Assembly (NCBI GenBank): GCA_947462335.1
Contig: OX381721.1
Coordinates: 34,336,303 to 34,400,302, forward strand
Source: Harmothoe impar
Lineage: Eukaryota; Annelida; Polychaeta; Phyllodocida; Polynoidae
DNA length: 64,000 nt
Reading direction: 5' to 3'
Part shown: piece after piece, positions 31,397-43,502 of the stretch
Position numbering within the stretch: position 1 is the first letter of the stretch
Layout: each line of letters opens with the position of its first letter
Made by a program: the position numbers and the translations under genes
The notes under the pieces: model-generated
Databases searched by the model: none
Seen by the model: the letters and a program-made list of their open reading frames with translations, nothing else
Told to the model about the DNA's origin: nothing

Positions 31397-33640
31397 CAAA
31401 AATTGGAAATTCATCTGAAATATCATTGATAATCACCACAGATGGATTATATACTCCAGAACTCCTTATGAATCTGTAGAAACCCTGTATGTTTACGACC
31501 CAGGCTAGGGAGTACTCCAACACCTCCCCCCTCACCACACAGACTCGCACCTCACAGGCCTGTCAGCAATATGATTTTTGATACTCCATATAATTGATCA
31601 CCTGGGTGATCTCTCTAAAAGAGATAAGTAGTGTGCCGGCCTCCGGGTGTCTTCACAGCCTGTTCGGGTTTATTGGGGGTGTCAGGACAGGTGGGGCCAG
31701 CTTGGGAGCGTCAGGCCCGGGCCCAGTGGAGTCCTCTCCGATTCCCAGACAAAAATAAAGTAAAGAAAGAGAACGGGGAAAAAATGTAAATCCTAGAAAC
31801 AGATGGGTTTGGTTGGTTCGTCTGTATAGGTTTGGTATACATCAGTCAGGCTCGGCTTCTGGAATCTAAGCTATGAATTCTACTACGCCCATCACCGCAT
31901 GCATTTTGTAATTTAAGGAGATATGAAATTGCTTAAAGTGGCTCCTTATGTAGCTTTAAATACAGGAAGTTCCTTGGAAACATCACAGAGAACTGATTAT
32001 GACACGGTTCCAACCGTCATATTTAATTTACTAGAGTCATTACATACTATCGATAGCTTTCATTTATAATTTACAATAAAAGTTTAATATAGGCCTATCA
32101 TATAGAAATAGCTGTAGAACCTCAAATTACTTTTGGCAATTTTCAGACATCATGTGCGGGTTATATGATTCTTCCAAGTTGGGGAAGCGGCTAATACTAT
32201 GGTTAGGCCAAGAGTGATTTCAAATGGGTCAAAAGCGACCTGACAACCTGGGCAATTTTGAAGGCGACTTTCGACCTAAGGCCATAATATAAGCGACCTG
32301 GCGACTTTTGGACAACATTTACAATAGGTCAAAGAGACCGAAAATTGGGCCGAAAATGTGACTTTTCAACCTGAACCCCTTAATTTTACGACTTTCTGAC
32401 CTCAGAGGTGGGACCCCTCTGCACCCCACCCAACCTAGACGCCAGAATTTACGGTAGCTGACCGTTACTCTACCTGCGTATGTGAGCTGGGTAGTGGATC
32501 CACGTGTTGACAGCATGTCGTAAACCTCTGTCCTAATCTGGGAGCTGCATCACACCTACCACTCCCCTCTCTGTACCCTACTATATATACACTCACCTGC
32601 CAACCTCCCAGCAGATCCTGCCACTCCTCTGCACCAACACTACTTCCTTCTCTGCCAAAAAGGCGGCAGATTTCCCTGACAACTTACCTATGCCATGCTT
32701 TGGAAATAAGTATTTTTAGAAGTATGAATCAATTCAAATATGTCAAGAGACATGTAAATAGCATATGTTTAAAATGTCAGAGGTATTGATCATGTTTTTA
32801 TGGGGAAATTTGGATATATTCTTGGGAACTATTTTCGGTTATTTAGATGGCAATATGTTATGGGGACAGGAGAGCAGACAAGTAGTATCGTTTTTCTCCC
32901 TTCTTCCACAAGATTTCCTGAATTCCGAGCCTTCCCTCCAAATAAAATCTGAAAGTGAAACTTGTCTCCTTCTCGTGTTATAACTCGAGAATTGCAGAAC
33001 GTTTCTGGAACATTTTCTGGACATTTTCTTGTGTCATATTCCCCGCGATTTCTTGTAGTGAAACTCGAAAAATACATGTCATCATTCTACTTGTGGAACC
33101 TTTTGTAATTTGAACGAGGAAACCGAGGTAAATACACATCACCATTGAACATGTCACTAGGAATGTTCACTGTTGTCGTGAATCATGTCTATCTTGTATA
33201 TACCGCTTGTGCTTTTCTTAGGAAATACACATTTTACTAACTTTTATTGTCATTCTTGAGTTCTGTTTGGAGGGTTTTGGCAGAGTTTCATTTGATACTG
33301 TGCTGGGAGAGTGCTAACTGCACCTCCGCCAGGGGGGAGAGTAGGCCGCTCTGTAGGCCCCAGGTGTAGGCAGGAATTCAGGTTATTTTTATGTTCTAGG
33401 AATTATGCTTTCACCGACACTAATGGATGAATAAGAATTCTGTTTTCAAAACATCTTTATTAATTCTGGGCTATACTTTCTTTAAAACAATAAGATAGTT
33501 GGCTAGATTCAGATAAACATGCTATTTATTATTGTCTGAAGTTTTTAAAAACCCTATACTATAGTGAACTTAGCCCATTCGTATCTATAGAGAGCCTAGA
33601 GAGTCCGGGCCAGTATTGGACCATCACGATCTGGCATACA
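31397..33640. other. Long region without recognisable genes
   Basis: TATATATAC at ~32582 is TATA-like. The opposing 72/82-codon frames at 32765-33077 show no domain pattern. No MITE ends were recognised in 2.2 kb, which is unusual here and would suit an intron or a unique intergenic spacer. Confidence 0.45.
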
Positions 33641-33830
33641 TATATAAGGGCGTTTTTGATTGGTCAGGGAGCTGGTTACTGTGATCTGTTATGGGTGGAC
33701 TGTAATAGGAAGTGGAGCTGGTTGCCGGTGATCTGAGATACACAGGCTGGAACCAGTACACCACAATGCATTCTGGACTGGGTGGGAATCCCTACCAATA
33801 TGGCTGACTTCCTGCTAATGGCGGATAGGC
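33640..33830. promoter_or_regulatory. Possible promoter: TATA, CCAAT, ZNF143-like and YY1-like sites
   Basis: ATATATAAGG (~33643), GATTGGTC (~33657), AATGCATTCTGGAC whose reverse fits the ZNF143/Staf core (~33765), and AATGGCGG (~33818). No downstream coding exon recognised on either strand. Confidence 0.25.
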
Positions 33831-34127
33831 ACTCCGCAGAGGGTCAGGGATAGTTTGGCCAATCCTGAAACAAACCCTTTATTTTGGCCTCGCTTATAAA
33901 CACACAGAAAATTGTGTATTAGTCTCCATAACCCTGACCCCATGGCCGTGCACAGTGAATGTATGGTACAAACACATTGGTAAAATGAGGTAACTCATGG
34001 GGGAAAAGAAGTGGAAAAAGGAAAGCAGTATTATTGATATGGCCGTGAGGGGGCTGGGGTTGGTCCCCAGGTGGGGGGGGGGCACTCTAGCATACATGTA
34101 TTGGATAACCACTGCACCACCACTGTG

Positions 34128-34372
34128 AAAAGCGGTGGCAGTGGATTTTCATCAGATCCTGAAAATGGGGGTGGTCAGATGTCATCAAGGCCCTGATAAG
34201 TGGGGCGGTTGAAATCATATCATTAAATTGAGCAAGTTTTCTTGCTGAAAGGGATGAATAAAATTGTATTTGTACAAAATTCAGGGAGACCTAAACTTTT
34301 AATAGCTTAAATCTCCCAAACTCTGGAAAGTGGGGCGGTCGATTTTCCTAACCTCTGAGAAGATGGGCGGTA
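34128..34372 (+). mobile_element. Repeat Q, copy 2
   Basis: Opposite orientation to 17095-17400: GATGTCATCAAGGCCCTGAT and GGGGCGGT..GA blocks in reverse order. Confidence 0.75.
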
Positions 34373-34499
34373 GGGCAGCAGTTGTTATCTACCCTCAAAG
34401 ACTCAGTGACCCCCCCTCCCCCCGAGTTGGTCACGTGACTAAGGTGCCCATAGATATAGCTGACTGATAAGGGAGATAAGGGGCCAGGAGTGGGAGGTG

Positions 34500-34739
34500 T
34501 TAAACCTGTAAGGACGGCATGATGCCTTGAGGCTGCATGCTTATTTAGCATCATGATGCACTTATTAGTGACTCACCAGCACTGCATTGGTGCATCATGC
34601 CAAGATGCTCCAACTGTCAGGTTAGTGTGATCATTTGATGCAGCATTGGCGAGTTACTCACCAGAGCTGCATTCATTATGACTCATTACGACCAAAATAC
34701 ATCATGTACATCAGCAGTACGCTGTACTTAAAGGGTTAT
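34500..34739. mobile_element. Family A MITE
   Basis: TTAAACCTGTAAGGACGGCA to CTTAAAGGGTTA. Hairpin 1 arm is shortened. Confidence 0.8.
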
Positions 34740-34919
34740 AGCTAGGTGTAGGGTAGGGTACCCCAACCCCTTCTTCACCCTACTCAGTCAGGAACCTTCC
34801 TCTACTTGCCGTATGGTGCTGCGGACATTTCTCATCGTAGTCTGACAGCCAAACATAGAAAAATGGCTGATGTGAGAACGGCTGGATTTCGGACAATTAG
34901 GGTATCCCACCCAGCTCAC

Positions 34920-35130
34920 GACAATACGTCATTTCACGTCAAAAATAAGGTTTTAACGTTATATAACGTTTTGTCATAATGAGGGGCCATATAAAAATGT
35001 TATAATATATAACGTTGTACCACACACTTTGTTTACACAACATTTCAGAATATTTCTCTATGGCTCCTTATTATTGTTAAACGTTGTATAACGTTAAAAC
35101 CGTTATTTTGACGTTAGATAACGTATTTTT
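34920..35130. mobile_element. MITE of AACGTTATATAACGTT units
   Basis: AATACGTCA..GACGT-type ends and TTTTAACGTTATATAACGTT inverted to AACGTTGTATAACGTTAAAA. Single copy here. Confidence 0.75.
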
Positions 35131-35348
35131 GTTTGTTTTTTAAAAGGAAAACCATTAACAAGGCAAAATGCACGGGAATCAGGGTGTAAGACTTAATTTA
35201 TGTCTCTTAACATGGCATTCCATTATCTAGAGTTTCTAATTGGTCGGTAAATATCCAGCTCTGGAAAGCTGTCACCCCTTGCTACATTATACCCGGGTAT
35301 CAGAGTAATTACATTCTGCATTCGGCCATTTAAGGGCCCCATAGTGCT

Positions 35349-35573
35349 TCAACCCTTTAAGGACACATGTAGCTAAAATATAACATTGGTCGTTATGATG
35401 CACCATGCAGCGCCAGCGAGTAACTCACCAGTACTGCATTGGTGCATCATAACAGTCTCATAACGACCCTTCGGGAGTGTCTCAACCCCATTGGATTGGC
35501 AGGGCTGCATTTATGCATTCGAGCGACCAAGGCTATGATGGGTTAAGACATTATGTCGTCCTGAAAGGGTTAA
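35349..35573. mobile_element. Family A MITE
   Basis: TCAACCCTTTAAGGACAC to CTGAAAGGGTTAA. The left TTAA is mutated to TCAA. Confidence 0.8.
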
Positions 35574-36148
35574 TGCACTATGCGCATATTTCGGATACTA
35601 ATGCCCACGTGAGACATAAGCCGTGCTTAAAGTATGCATATCCGATTTTTCCTCAAAGTCTAAATCTAACTTAAATGTATTCCAAAAACTGTAAAAGTAT
35701 GATATTCACAGAATAAAGGCCAATTAAATGAAATCAATAGGTGTTAATAGGTCACAAATCGATACAATTGCATGCAATGTCCCCAAACTACGGGCTTCTC
35801 TAGTCTATTTCCAATGGGGAAAATAAAAGTATGCAATCTTTTATTCCAAAATGACAGATGTTGGGCAATAAAATCGAAGTAGAGCAAAATCGCAGGGAAT
35901 TAGGAGTAACGGAACAGAAAGGAAGTCAACTATATTGTTTATGAACATTCTGACACATTTTCCTGGTAACCTATTTTTTTTGTTCCACACATCGAATACT
36001 AACTTGACATACAGACCTATCAATCTGCATACATGTAGTTTACACGTTACATCACCCCCATTTTTAAACTCCACATTCCTAGTTTATTGGATCACATTTC
36101 TTATAACAAAACAGATAAAACCAACTTGATGGTCAACACTATATCTTA
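35574..36148. other. A/T-rich region without recognisable genes
   Basis: Opposing 64- and 77-codon frames only. Confidence 0.45.
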
Positions 36149-36372
36149 ACACTTACCACACCAAGTGATGCCTCAAATGTCACTAATTTTCATAATGATG
36201 CACTATTGCAGCGGCAGCGAGTGCATCATACTGACCTTTTTAGGAGTGTATCACCCCTTTAGATTGGCATGATGCCTGTATGCAGCCCTGCCTTTCAAGC
36301 CTTCATTTCATGCAGCATATACACAATGGGATAATAAAATATTGCACTATGCTGCCCTTAAAGAATTTAAAA
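36149..36372. mobile_element. Family A MITE, diverged
   Basis: ATGATGCACTATTGCAGC, ATTGGCATGATGCC and CCCTTAAAGAATTTAA retain the family order. Confidence 0.65.
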
Positions 36373-36712
36373 AGATGTTAACAAAACAACTAACACAAGC
36401 ATGATGGGCGACACTAAATCCTCAGATGTTCAATCTGGGAAGACTCACTAAAAACCCTGCTCCCTTCTAGACTTGCTAAATAATGACGTACAGAAAATGA
36501 TAGATTTACAGGGAGGCAGTTCGGTGTATCAAAAAGGTGTATGGTGTTGGGAAGTTGAATGGGGGGAGGGGCAGGGGGAGGGTGAGAGGAGGGGGCTGCG
36601 TCCTTAATATCATCTCACAAATAGGGATCCAGGGGTTCACAAACGGAATGGACACCTTGGTACACTATGGTAGGTCATAATAGGAAATAGAGGTTCAGAA
36701 CAGTTGAACAGT

Positions 36713-36860
36713 TTACCCTTCAAGGGATTATAGTATACCTTAATACATTATGCTGAAATGTACTATGCCCTTTGCGAGTCATTCGGGTAAACTCGCCAAG
36801 GTTGTATTCATGCACCATGCTACTGGGTTGAAACTCTTAGGTAATGGTGAAATGATTCAC
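36713..36860. mobile_element. Family A remnant
   Basis: ACCCTTCAAGGGATTATAG and GCCAAGGTTGTATTCATGCA only. Confidence 0.5.
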
Positions 36861-37012
36861 CATGCATTTTGACATTTCTAACCTGCTGTTATTCTAGCCT
36901 CAGATAGCCCCCACAGTTAATTAGCATATTTCAATCATAGTTTTCACGTCAATAAAATGATGCACTAGGCCCTTTTCATCTCATTCATGTATAATTACAC
37001 ATGGATCCAACA

Positions 37013-37187
37013 GGCAAAAATAATTGTCTCATTTCAAGAAAATAAGATGTATTTATAAACTGGCCTGGCGGACAAATGACTAGTTTGAAATTAAAAAAAG
37101 AATTACTTAGAACTTTCCTTAAAACTAGTCATTTGTCCATCAGACAAGATACATATCTTATTCTTTTGATATAAAATAATTATTTTT
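37013..37187. mobile_element. Family I MITE, complete
   Basis: AAAAATAATTGTCTCATTTC / TTTTGATATAAAATAATTATTTTT ends and inner GGCGGACAAATGACTAGTTT opposite AAACTAGTCATTTGTCCATC. Confidence 0.8.
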
Positions 37188-37346
37188 GCTATATTGACCC
37201 GCCATAGCTGTAACAGCATGGGTTAGCGGCACAGGGAGGGCCCCATGGAGTCACCCCACACCGGCCTCCCATAGATCACCCTGCAGACTGAGGACAGGCC
37301 CGGGATGTATGACTATAGAGTTCAATCCACTCCCCATGATGAAGCG

Positions 37347-37594
37347 TTAACCCTGCAAGGGCTGCAGAGTGTTTTAATGTGCTATGTACTTTGCCGTCAT
37401 GATGCTTGAATGCAGCCCTGGTGAATCTAACCGCCAGGCCCGCATTCATGCATCATGACTACTCAATGGGTTTGATAAACTCCTAATCGGTCAGCATAAT
37501 GCATTAATGCAGCCCTGTTGAGTGACTCCCCAAAGGGCATGCATAGCACCTTAAAGCAGACCATTACAGCACTATGCAGTCCTTAAAGGGTTAA
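37347..37594. mobile_element. Family A MITE
   Basis: TTAACCCTGCAAGGGC to CCTTAAAGGGTTAA. Confidence 0.85.
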
Positions 37595-38061
37595 GCAAAG
37601 TAGCCACTTTACAGAGTATATACCATATAGACCGGGTTTGTGTGGAGTAAGGCCTGCAGCCCCGGGGATGAATGATATGTTGGCCTTACACCAAATACAT
37701 CTATAAAGGTCTGGACCAAAGCCATTTACAATCCCATTATAACTTTGAGTAACTATTTAGATGCAAGATAAACCCTATGGTTATTGTATAGTTATAACGG
37801 TAATGTCCCTACCCATGGTAAAGTGTGAGGTTACAAAAGTGTCTTGAGTATTTTCAAATTGTATTCTCAACAGTAGCCAGGGGGTGAGTAGATCTAGAGC
37901 AGTTTAAATTTATGCAGACATGAAATGTAAACTTTATGGTTAACATTTGAACCCAATCTGTTTTCGACACTTTCCCAATTTCACGACTAGCCTGCCGGGC
38001 CGGACTGACTGCCACACTTGGGTAGGTTAGGTTGTTTGAGAATGTAGGATTCTGACTCAGT
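37595..38061. other. Region without recognisable genes
   Basis: No frames, no repeat ends recognised. Confidence 0.45.
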
Positions 38062-38416
38062 TTAACTCTTTAACCAAGTGGACACAAGCATCAGTTCAAT
38101 GTTGAATTGATTTTTGAAAGGAGTTTGATGAACCAATCATCAATGCTGATTTTAGGTGCTATTTTAGATTCTGTGCCGAATTTAGTGGGCAGACAATTCA
38201 GTCCAATGTTAAATCAACATTGAATCAACATTGACAACCGTTTGTCAATGTTCATTCAATGTTCTGTGCCCACTGGGACATAGTGCTATAATGTACTATG
38301 TCCTTTACTGTCATGATGCATGAATGCAGCCCTGGCGAGTCACTCGCCGGGCTGCATTCATGCATCATGATGATATAAAGAATAATGTATTGACACACTG
38401 TAGCCCTTAAGGGATA
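38062..38416. mobile_element. Family A MITE with family L inserted near its left end
   Basis: TTAACTCTTTAACC is followed within ~12 bp by L. It resumes as ACATAGTGCTATAATG with a near-perfect hairpin CCCTGGCGAGTCACTCGCCGGG. Confidence 0.75.
38073..38277. mobile_element. Family L MITE, longest copy
   Basis: CAAGTGGACACAAGC start and TTCTGTGCCCACTGGG end enclosing multiple TTGATTCAATGTTG-type inverted units. Confidence 0.65.
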
Positions 38417-38427
38417 ACTCTTATATT

Positions 38428-38833
38428 AGGGCTGTGTCTCATGAACATGGGCCAATGTTTTGTCGCGTCTATGACCAGGTGCAATCTATGACCAGGTGCA
38501 ATCTATGACCAGGTGCAATCTATGACCGGGTGCAATCTAAGACCGTCTTGAAAGAAAACGGTTTATTTAGGGCAGATGTAGATATAGATTGAAATAAAAT
38601 GAGTGATATAAAGTCTTAAAACACCCATTAAAATTTTCCACCATTCATATCTTCATCTGCCCTAAATAAAGCGTTTTTTTCAAGCCGGTCATAGATTGCA
38701 CCCGGTCATAGATTGCAACTGGTCATAGATTGCACCCGGTCATAGATTGCACCCAGTCATAAATTGCACCCGGTCATAGATTGCACCTGGTCATAGACAA
38801 CAACAATGGCCCGATCTCATGAGACACAGCCTC
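38428..38833. mobile_element. Family G MITE with satellite repeats in its arms, copy 2
   Basis: AGGGCTGTGTCTCATGA / TCATGAGACACAGCCT ends. The left arm has about five copies of the 16-bp unit CTATGACCAGGTGCAA and the right arm about seven inverse copies. The core AAACGGTTTATTTAGGGCAG / CTGCCCTAAATAAAGCG is inverted. Confidence 0.9.
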
Positions 38834-39083
38834 AGGTAGTTTACCTTATTTCACCCTCCACCTGGTGCACACTTCATAGCTATACCCAGAGGCAACGTTC
38901 ACAAATGACATCATCGTTTAGCGAGTATGGCTTAAATAGATTCATTGCATATGAACTACGGTCTAAAATGTATAGGACAATTTACTTTCCGTGACACAGA
39001 TTTTTAGTAGTTATGAGCTTATTGATCTTGGAAAGTGGCGAAAATGAAAGATATTCCTATCCCACTGCATTAATGGCAGTATA

Positions 39084-39190
39084 CCAGTGGGCACAGGACA
39101 TTGAATCAACATTGATAAATGTTGTCAATGTTGATTCAAAGTAGATATAACATTGATTCAACATTGAACTGACTTTTGTGGCCAGTGGGA
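39084..39190. mobile_element. Family L MITE
   Basis: CCAGTGGGCACAGGACATTG to GTGGCCAGTGGG, with TA on both sides nearby. Confidence 0.75.
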
Positions 39191-39463
39191 TACGCCTTTT
39201 GTTATACCAAATATGCCAATATTTTTTAATTTTTACTCAATTGAACAAACAACCCAGGAAAAATCCACCAAAGTAAATAACAAGTAATACATCAGCAACT
39301 AATAGTCGAAAACAGTATCGGATAGCTGAAGGACTACTAGATACAGCACTTATAAGTAGAACGACCATACTGTACCCCGATAGGTGGCACTAAGGTTGAA
39401 ACATAAACTTCAAAACACACTTGCCCCCACTTGATCACGTCTGCCCCTAATTGTGGAGATCCC

Positions 39464-39732
39464 TTAACACTTGGAGGTCTGTCTAGTGCTTTAATATATA
39501 ATGCAAGGATGCCATTTTGATGCATGAATGCTTCCCTGGTGAGTGTATTAATATTATTCACCAAGGCTGCATCCATGCACCATGCCGAGTCTCAAGGTTG
39601 ATACACTTCGTAGAGGTCGGCATGATGCACGAATGCAGCCCTAGTGAGTGGATTTACCAGGGCTGCATTCATGTATCATGATGACAAAGGGGCACATTAT
39701 ATCAAAGCAGGATGCAGCCCTTAAAGGGTTAA
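39464..39732. mobile_element. Family A MITE
   Basis: TTAACACTTGGAGG (diverged left) to CCTTAAAGGGTTAA. Contains both hairpins. Confidence 0.8.
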
Positions 39733-40205
39733 TCCTAGATCTCTTCTCACCTCTCACAAAGGCACCTGTCGAGCAGCCCCTAATACCAACCTCCTAAATC
39801 AGACCTAGACCTGTGCTAATCAGTATGCTGTCTGGTATTTAGGTGTCCTTCATTGACTGGGGATCTCTCCAGCAGGAATGTAGCTTAAACACAGATTACT
39901 GTCGTATAGCGGATACTCATGTGTACGGTGTGGGGTGGATATGTGGTACGCATATAGCGAAGTCTCGGATTTCTCCGTATGGGCGGCCATGTTAGTTCTG
40001 AGCTCGCAATGTATCGTGAGACTTAGGCAGTGACCAGACACTCACACACCACAACTTCCAGGCAACAAGCTGCAGCACGAGAGCAGAGCCAAGGTCTCAC
40101 GAGATTGCTGGTGTCAGTGTTAACATTGCAGCTATGGGAACAAGTCCGCACCAGTTAGAGAGCTATATGATGGTCACTGTATACATATAGCTACTCCATT
40201 CAGTG
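39733..40205. other. Region without a supported gene
   Basis: On the minus strand, AACATGGCCGCCC (~39987) opens a 46-codon frame that ends at 39850. The YY1-like start context is suggestive but there is no splice or poly(A) support. Confidence 0.3.
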
Positions 40206-40242
40206 TTAACCCTTTAAGCACAGCATGGTACTGCATCGCTTA

Positions 40243-40899
40243 GGGCCATTTTCCATTGGCCGATTTGGAGGTGATCGGCAGACAATCAGCAGACAATCGG
40301 CCGACAATATTCAGGTACAGCCACAACAATTCCACTGCAGAGAGTGCACTGACCAGGGGTCTCTTTCAGAACAACTGCCGTATCTGCCGGGCCGTCAAAT
40401 ATGTTGCCGATAATGAAATAACAACTTGACGGCAGCGGCAAATCAATGCATGGTCACTGGTCATCAAACTCAATATTATGGGTATTTTACAATAACAATC
40501 GTCAACCCCCCCCTTATTTAGATTATGATACATTTGCTTAGGGCTAGCTGCAGAAAGAAAAGAATTGCCAAAGAAAATAGGGTACATAGGTCGATTTTCC
40601 TTTTTTTTAAGATTTCTTTTTAGGAATGTGAGATGAATTATTTCTAATTATCGGCCAACCTGGTGAGTTCATTCTTTTCACGATAGTATATTATGAAATG
40701 GTTTTGACGATTTACCTGATCGTCATCGTCAAACCCTAATTTATGTACCCGACAGATACGGCAGTCGTTCTGAAAGAGGACCCTGTGGTTTGATGTGGCT
40801 CTACCTGCCGATTGTCTGCTGATTGTCTGTCGAGTGCCTGCCGACTCAGTGCCGAGTGCCTGCCGATCAACTCCAAATCGGCCGATGGAAAATGACCCT
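40243..40899. mobile_element. Family E MITE split by family D
   Basis: GGGCCATTTTCCATTGGCCG left half (40243-40353) and CTACCTGCCGATTGTCTGCT ... GATGGAAAATGACCCT right half (40786-40899). Confidence 0.85.
40354..40785. mobile_element. Family D MITE, innermost
   Basis: CAGGGGTCTCTTTCAGAACA to GTTCTGAAAGAGGACCCTG. Most complete D copy in the window (~430 bp). Confidence 0.85.
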
Positions 40900-41347
40900 T
40901 GATGCCATCACCGTACCATTTTGAGTGACAATGAGAAATTTGATTGTGCTGGGTCGGTGCATCATGCCGATCCTTCTGTGGAGCGTCAACCCTGAAGGGT
41001 CGGCATAATGTGTTAATACAGCCCTAGTGATCGAGTTACTTGCTAGGGCTATTGTCGTGCAGCATGGCAACATAGGTAATAGTGCATTATGGATGGTAAA
41101 TCTCTTAGTGCATATAAGGGTTGAGGTCGGCAGGTCAGGAGTAGGGGTTAGGGCAGGTAAGAAGGGATTTACATAGGCTGGATCTAATGGCCTGTATTTC
41201 CAGGAAGATCCAGCAATGATCCAAGTATAGGACCCCATGCAGCGGTATATTCGAAAACCATTATTACACATTTATAGCAAAATAAGCATTCGTGATAATG
41301 ATGTATCTCCAGTTCATAACATGATAAAGGCCTTTCAACGTCAACTG

Positions 41348-41545
41348 TTACGCATAGGTCTTTTCGCGCTGTACATATTTTCGCGATTTTGGCCGAATTA
41401 AAAAGTCCGTGAAAATATGTACAGAACGATTATTTACACAGTATTGAATTAAAGGGTCAAATATCGGAAATCCCAGTGAAATTGTAATTTTTAGTCAATC
41501 TGTGAAAATTAATACCAGCGAAAATATCTACATATACAGCGTAGG
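41348..41545. mobile_element. MITE with CGCGAAAATATGTACA-type inverted repeats
   Basis: GCGCTGTACATATTTTCGCG faces its inverse twice (GTGAAAATATGTACAGAA; GCGAAAATATCTACATATACAGC). Confidence 0.6.
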
Positions 41546-41676
41546 ACGAGGAGGGGGGGCGGAATTTATTATAACAATGCTTAAACAATATTTATCCAAC
41601 CCATTGTACATCTGTCGTGATGAATACTATTTGTGGAGTAGGAGATATATATCCGAGCATTGTACATATATTTTAC

Positions 41677-41836
41677 CTTGACTAAATCCGACCCTAACAT
41701 GATACTATCAAATATCTGCCCAAACTGTAGACGTGCATGGTCGTCCTGCACGACATAGCACGGGATCTCACAAACCCCTCTCCCCCAGGGGGGTAGGTAC
41801 TCAGTATAGGAATGGGTACCAACTGCGGTAAACACC
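41677..41836 (-). CDS. Possible internal coding exon (~53 codons)
   Basis: On the minus strand a pyrimidine-rich tract and CTCTTCAG acceptor (exon from ~41836) lead to an open frame closing at GTCAAG|GTAAAA (exon end 41677). The peptide (contains YLPPWGRGVCEIPCYVVQDD and LQFGQIFDSIMLGSDLVK) has a globular amino-acid mix and is the most protein-like host frame I see. I do not recognise the family. A caveat: GTAGGTAC..CCAACTGC near its upstream end recurs inverted at ~42150, so a repeat may overlap it. Confidence 0.28.
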
Positions 41837-42216
41837 CTGAAGAGCTGTTGCTGTGCGCACGTTGGAGCGAGAAAAAAGGGGGGCTGTTAATCACATAAAA
41901 GTTAAAAACTAGGGGCTGTCAATGAATGGACAGTACAGAATCAGGGGCTGTGACACTTGAAATAAAAATAATAAACCCTTAAATCCCATACATGACTTGA
42001 GTAATCTATATAATTCCAAAATAACCTCACGTTGAATGGAAGAAGCCTCTTAACAATGGTCTGTCATATGATCTCTTAGAAAATAAGGGGCTCTAAAAAC
42101 CCATTTTCAAGGGGCTGTCAAATGACCAAATAGGGGGGGGGCTGTAGTTTTGCAGTTGGTACCTACCATCAAAGAGTGACTACCCCCGGGCCCTCTCCGA
42201 GCAGTCTAAATAAGGG

Positions 42217-42310
42217 AGTGGTCATTTATTTAACAACGGGGGGAGGGGGTGGGGGGGAGTTTGGGGTGGAACCCCCTGTTTGTGGGGGGGCGGGGGGTGA
42301 AAAAATGTTG
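42217..42310. mobile_element. Family F MITE, left part
   Basis: GGAGTGGTCATTTATTTAAC followed by G-runs. The right terminal repeat is absent. Confidence 0.6.
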
Positions 42311-42575
42311 CCACTCAAGCACAATCATAGACAAATTGTGACATGACAAACCTCGTCTTACCACTACTAACAAAAAGTGCTTCACAAGAATTCCTGTTGA
42401 AATCTATTTAGAATATATATGTAGGGAAAATGCTGAGAGAAAGCCCATAATCACAGACAAGGACAGAAAAGAGTAAAGAAAGGATAGAGAAACCTGGTAA
42501 ACACTGGATAGAGTGCTACAGCAGTAGACTTACAGCAGAGATGGTATCTGTACACAGGGGTTGTTCTAAGTGCTA

Positions 42576-42865
42576 CACAGAGAGAAGAAACAGCGTCAAA
42601 AAGGGAGTCCAAGTTGCCTCCAGAATTACTCCCCGCTCTAAGGGAGTCCTGGTCGCCTAAGGGAGCATATGTGACTCTCTGGCTGACCTCAGGGAGTCAC
42701 CTGGGGGTGTCATATGCCCAGGGAGCTATATGACTCCCTCAGGTGACTTCCTTGGGTCAGCCAGAGAGTCACATAGGCTCCCTTAGGCTCCCAGGACTCC
42801 CCTAGAGAAGGGATTCATTCTGGAGGCAACTTGGACTCCTTTTTGAAGCAGTTTCTTTTCTCTGA
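42576..42865. mobile_element. Family B MITE, full-length
   Basis: CACAGAGAGAAGAAACAGCG to GTTTCTTTTCTCTGAG. TA immediately flanks both ends, suggesting a TA target for this family. Centre ATATGCCCAGGGAGCTATAT. Confidence 0.9.
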
Positions 42866-43065
42866 GTACAGCAGAGATGGTATCAGTAGACGGGGGTTGT
42901 TATCAGTGGTACCCTACCTGTGGACAGTACCCCGTGTGTACATGCAGGTAGATACTGACTCTTGTGTTACCCTGTACCAAAAAAATGGTTATATTCAGGT
43001 TACATGGTCCAAAAAACATAGGTACACAGGCTGCTTTTTGTAGATATACAGCAGAATGTACTGTA

Positions 43066-43276
43066 AAACCTCGCGTATAATCCGCGCCTAGTACGCGAGT
43101 TAGATCGGCGTTGTGGCTTGTGGGGTTGGCCCAGGGTCAGGATAGGGCTTATATGCAAGTTTTTACTTCAATGATACAATACAAAATCACCATAATCAGA
43201 TCGCTGGTGCAGCTTATAGTATCGGTCCAAACTCTAGATGCGGCTTATAAGCAAGTTAGGCTTATACGTGAGGTCA
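43066..43276. mobile_element. MITE with ACCTCGCGTATAA / TTATACGTGAGGT ends
   Basis: Inverted ends of about 13 bp, with internal CTTATATGCAAG / GCTTATAAGCAAG. Confidence 0.7.
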
Positions 43277-43289
43277 TGCGGTAGAGTGT

Positions 43290-43400
43290 AGATATATAGT
43301 TTAGTGTGGGTAAACAGTCAAAGTATCTTCTTGGTATACAGTTGAATCTACTGTAGGTGTGCAGTTTGGTTTAGGTAAACGGTATATATTAGTTCCAGTG
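43290..43400. mobile_element. Family J remnant
   Basis: GTAGGTGTGCAGT, GTAAACAGT and GAATCTACTGTAG blocks as in the copies at 18.0 and 58.7 kb. Confidence 0.45.
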
Positions 43401-43502
43401 TAGGTAGGTTTGACTTTTAAGTTTCTGTCCCACTGGACGGGAAATAACTTTGATGCGGTTCTGACCAGGGTTTCTGACATCAGGACAAATACTGTCTTAG
43501 CT

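Larger units (their letters stand above)
40206..41124. mobile_element. Family A MITE carrying E, which carries D
   Basis: TTAACCCTTTAAGCACAGC left end; right part TTCTGTGGAGCGTCAACC ... ATATAAGGGTTGA. The two halves are ~650 bp apart because of the nested E and D. Confidence 0.8.
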
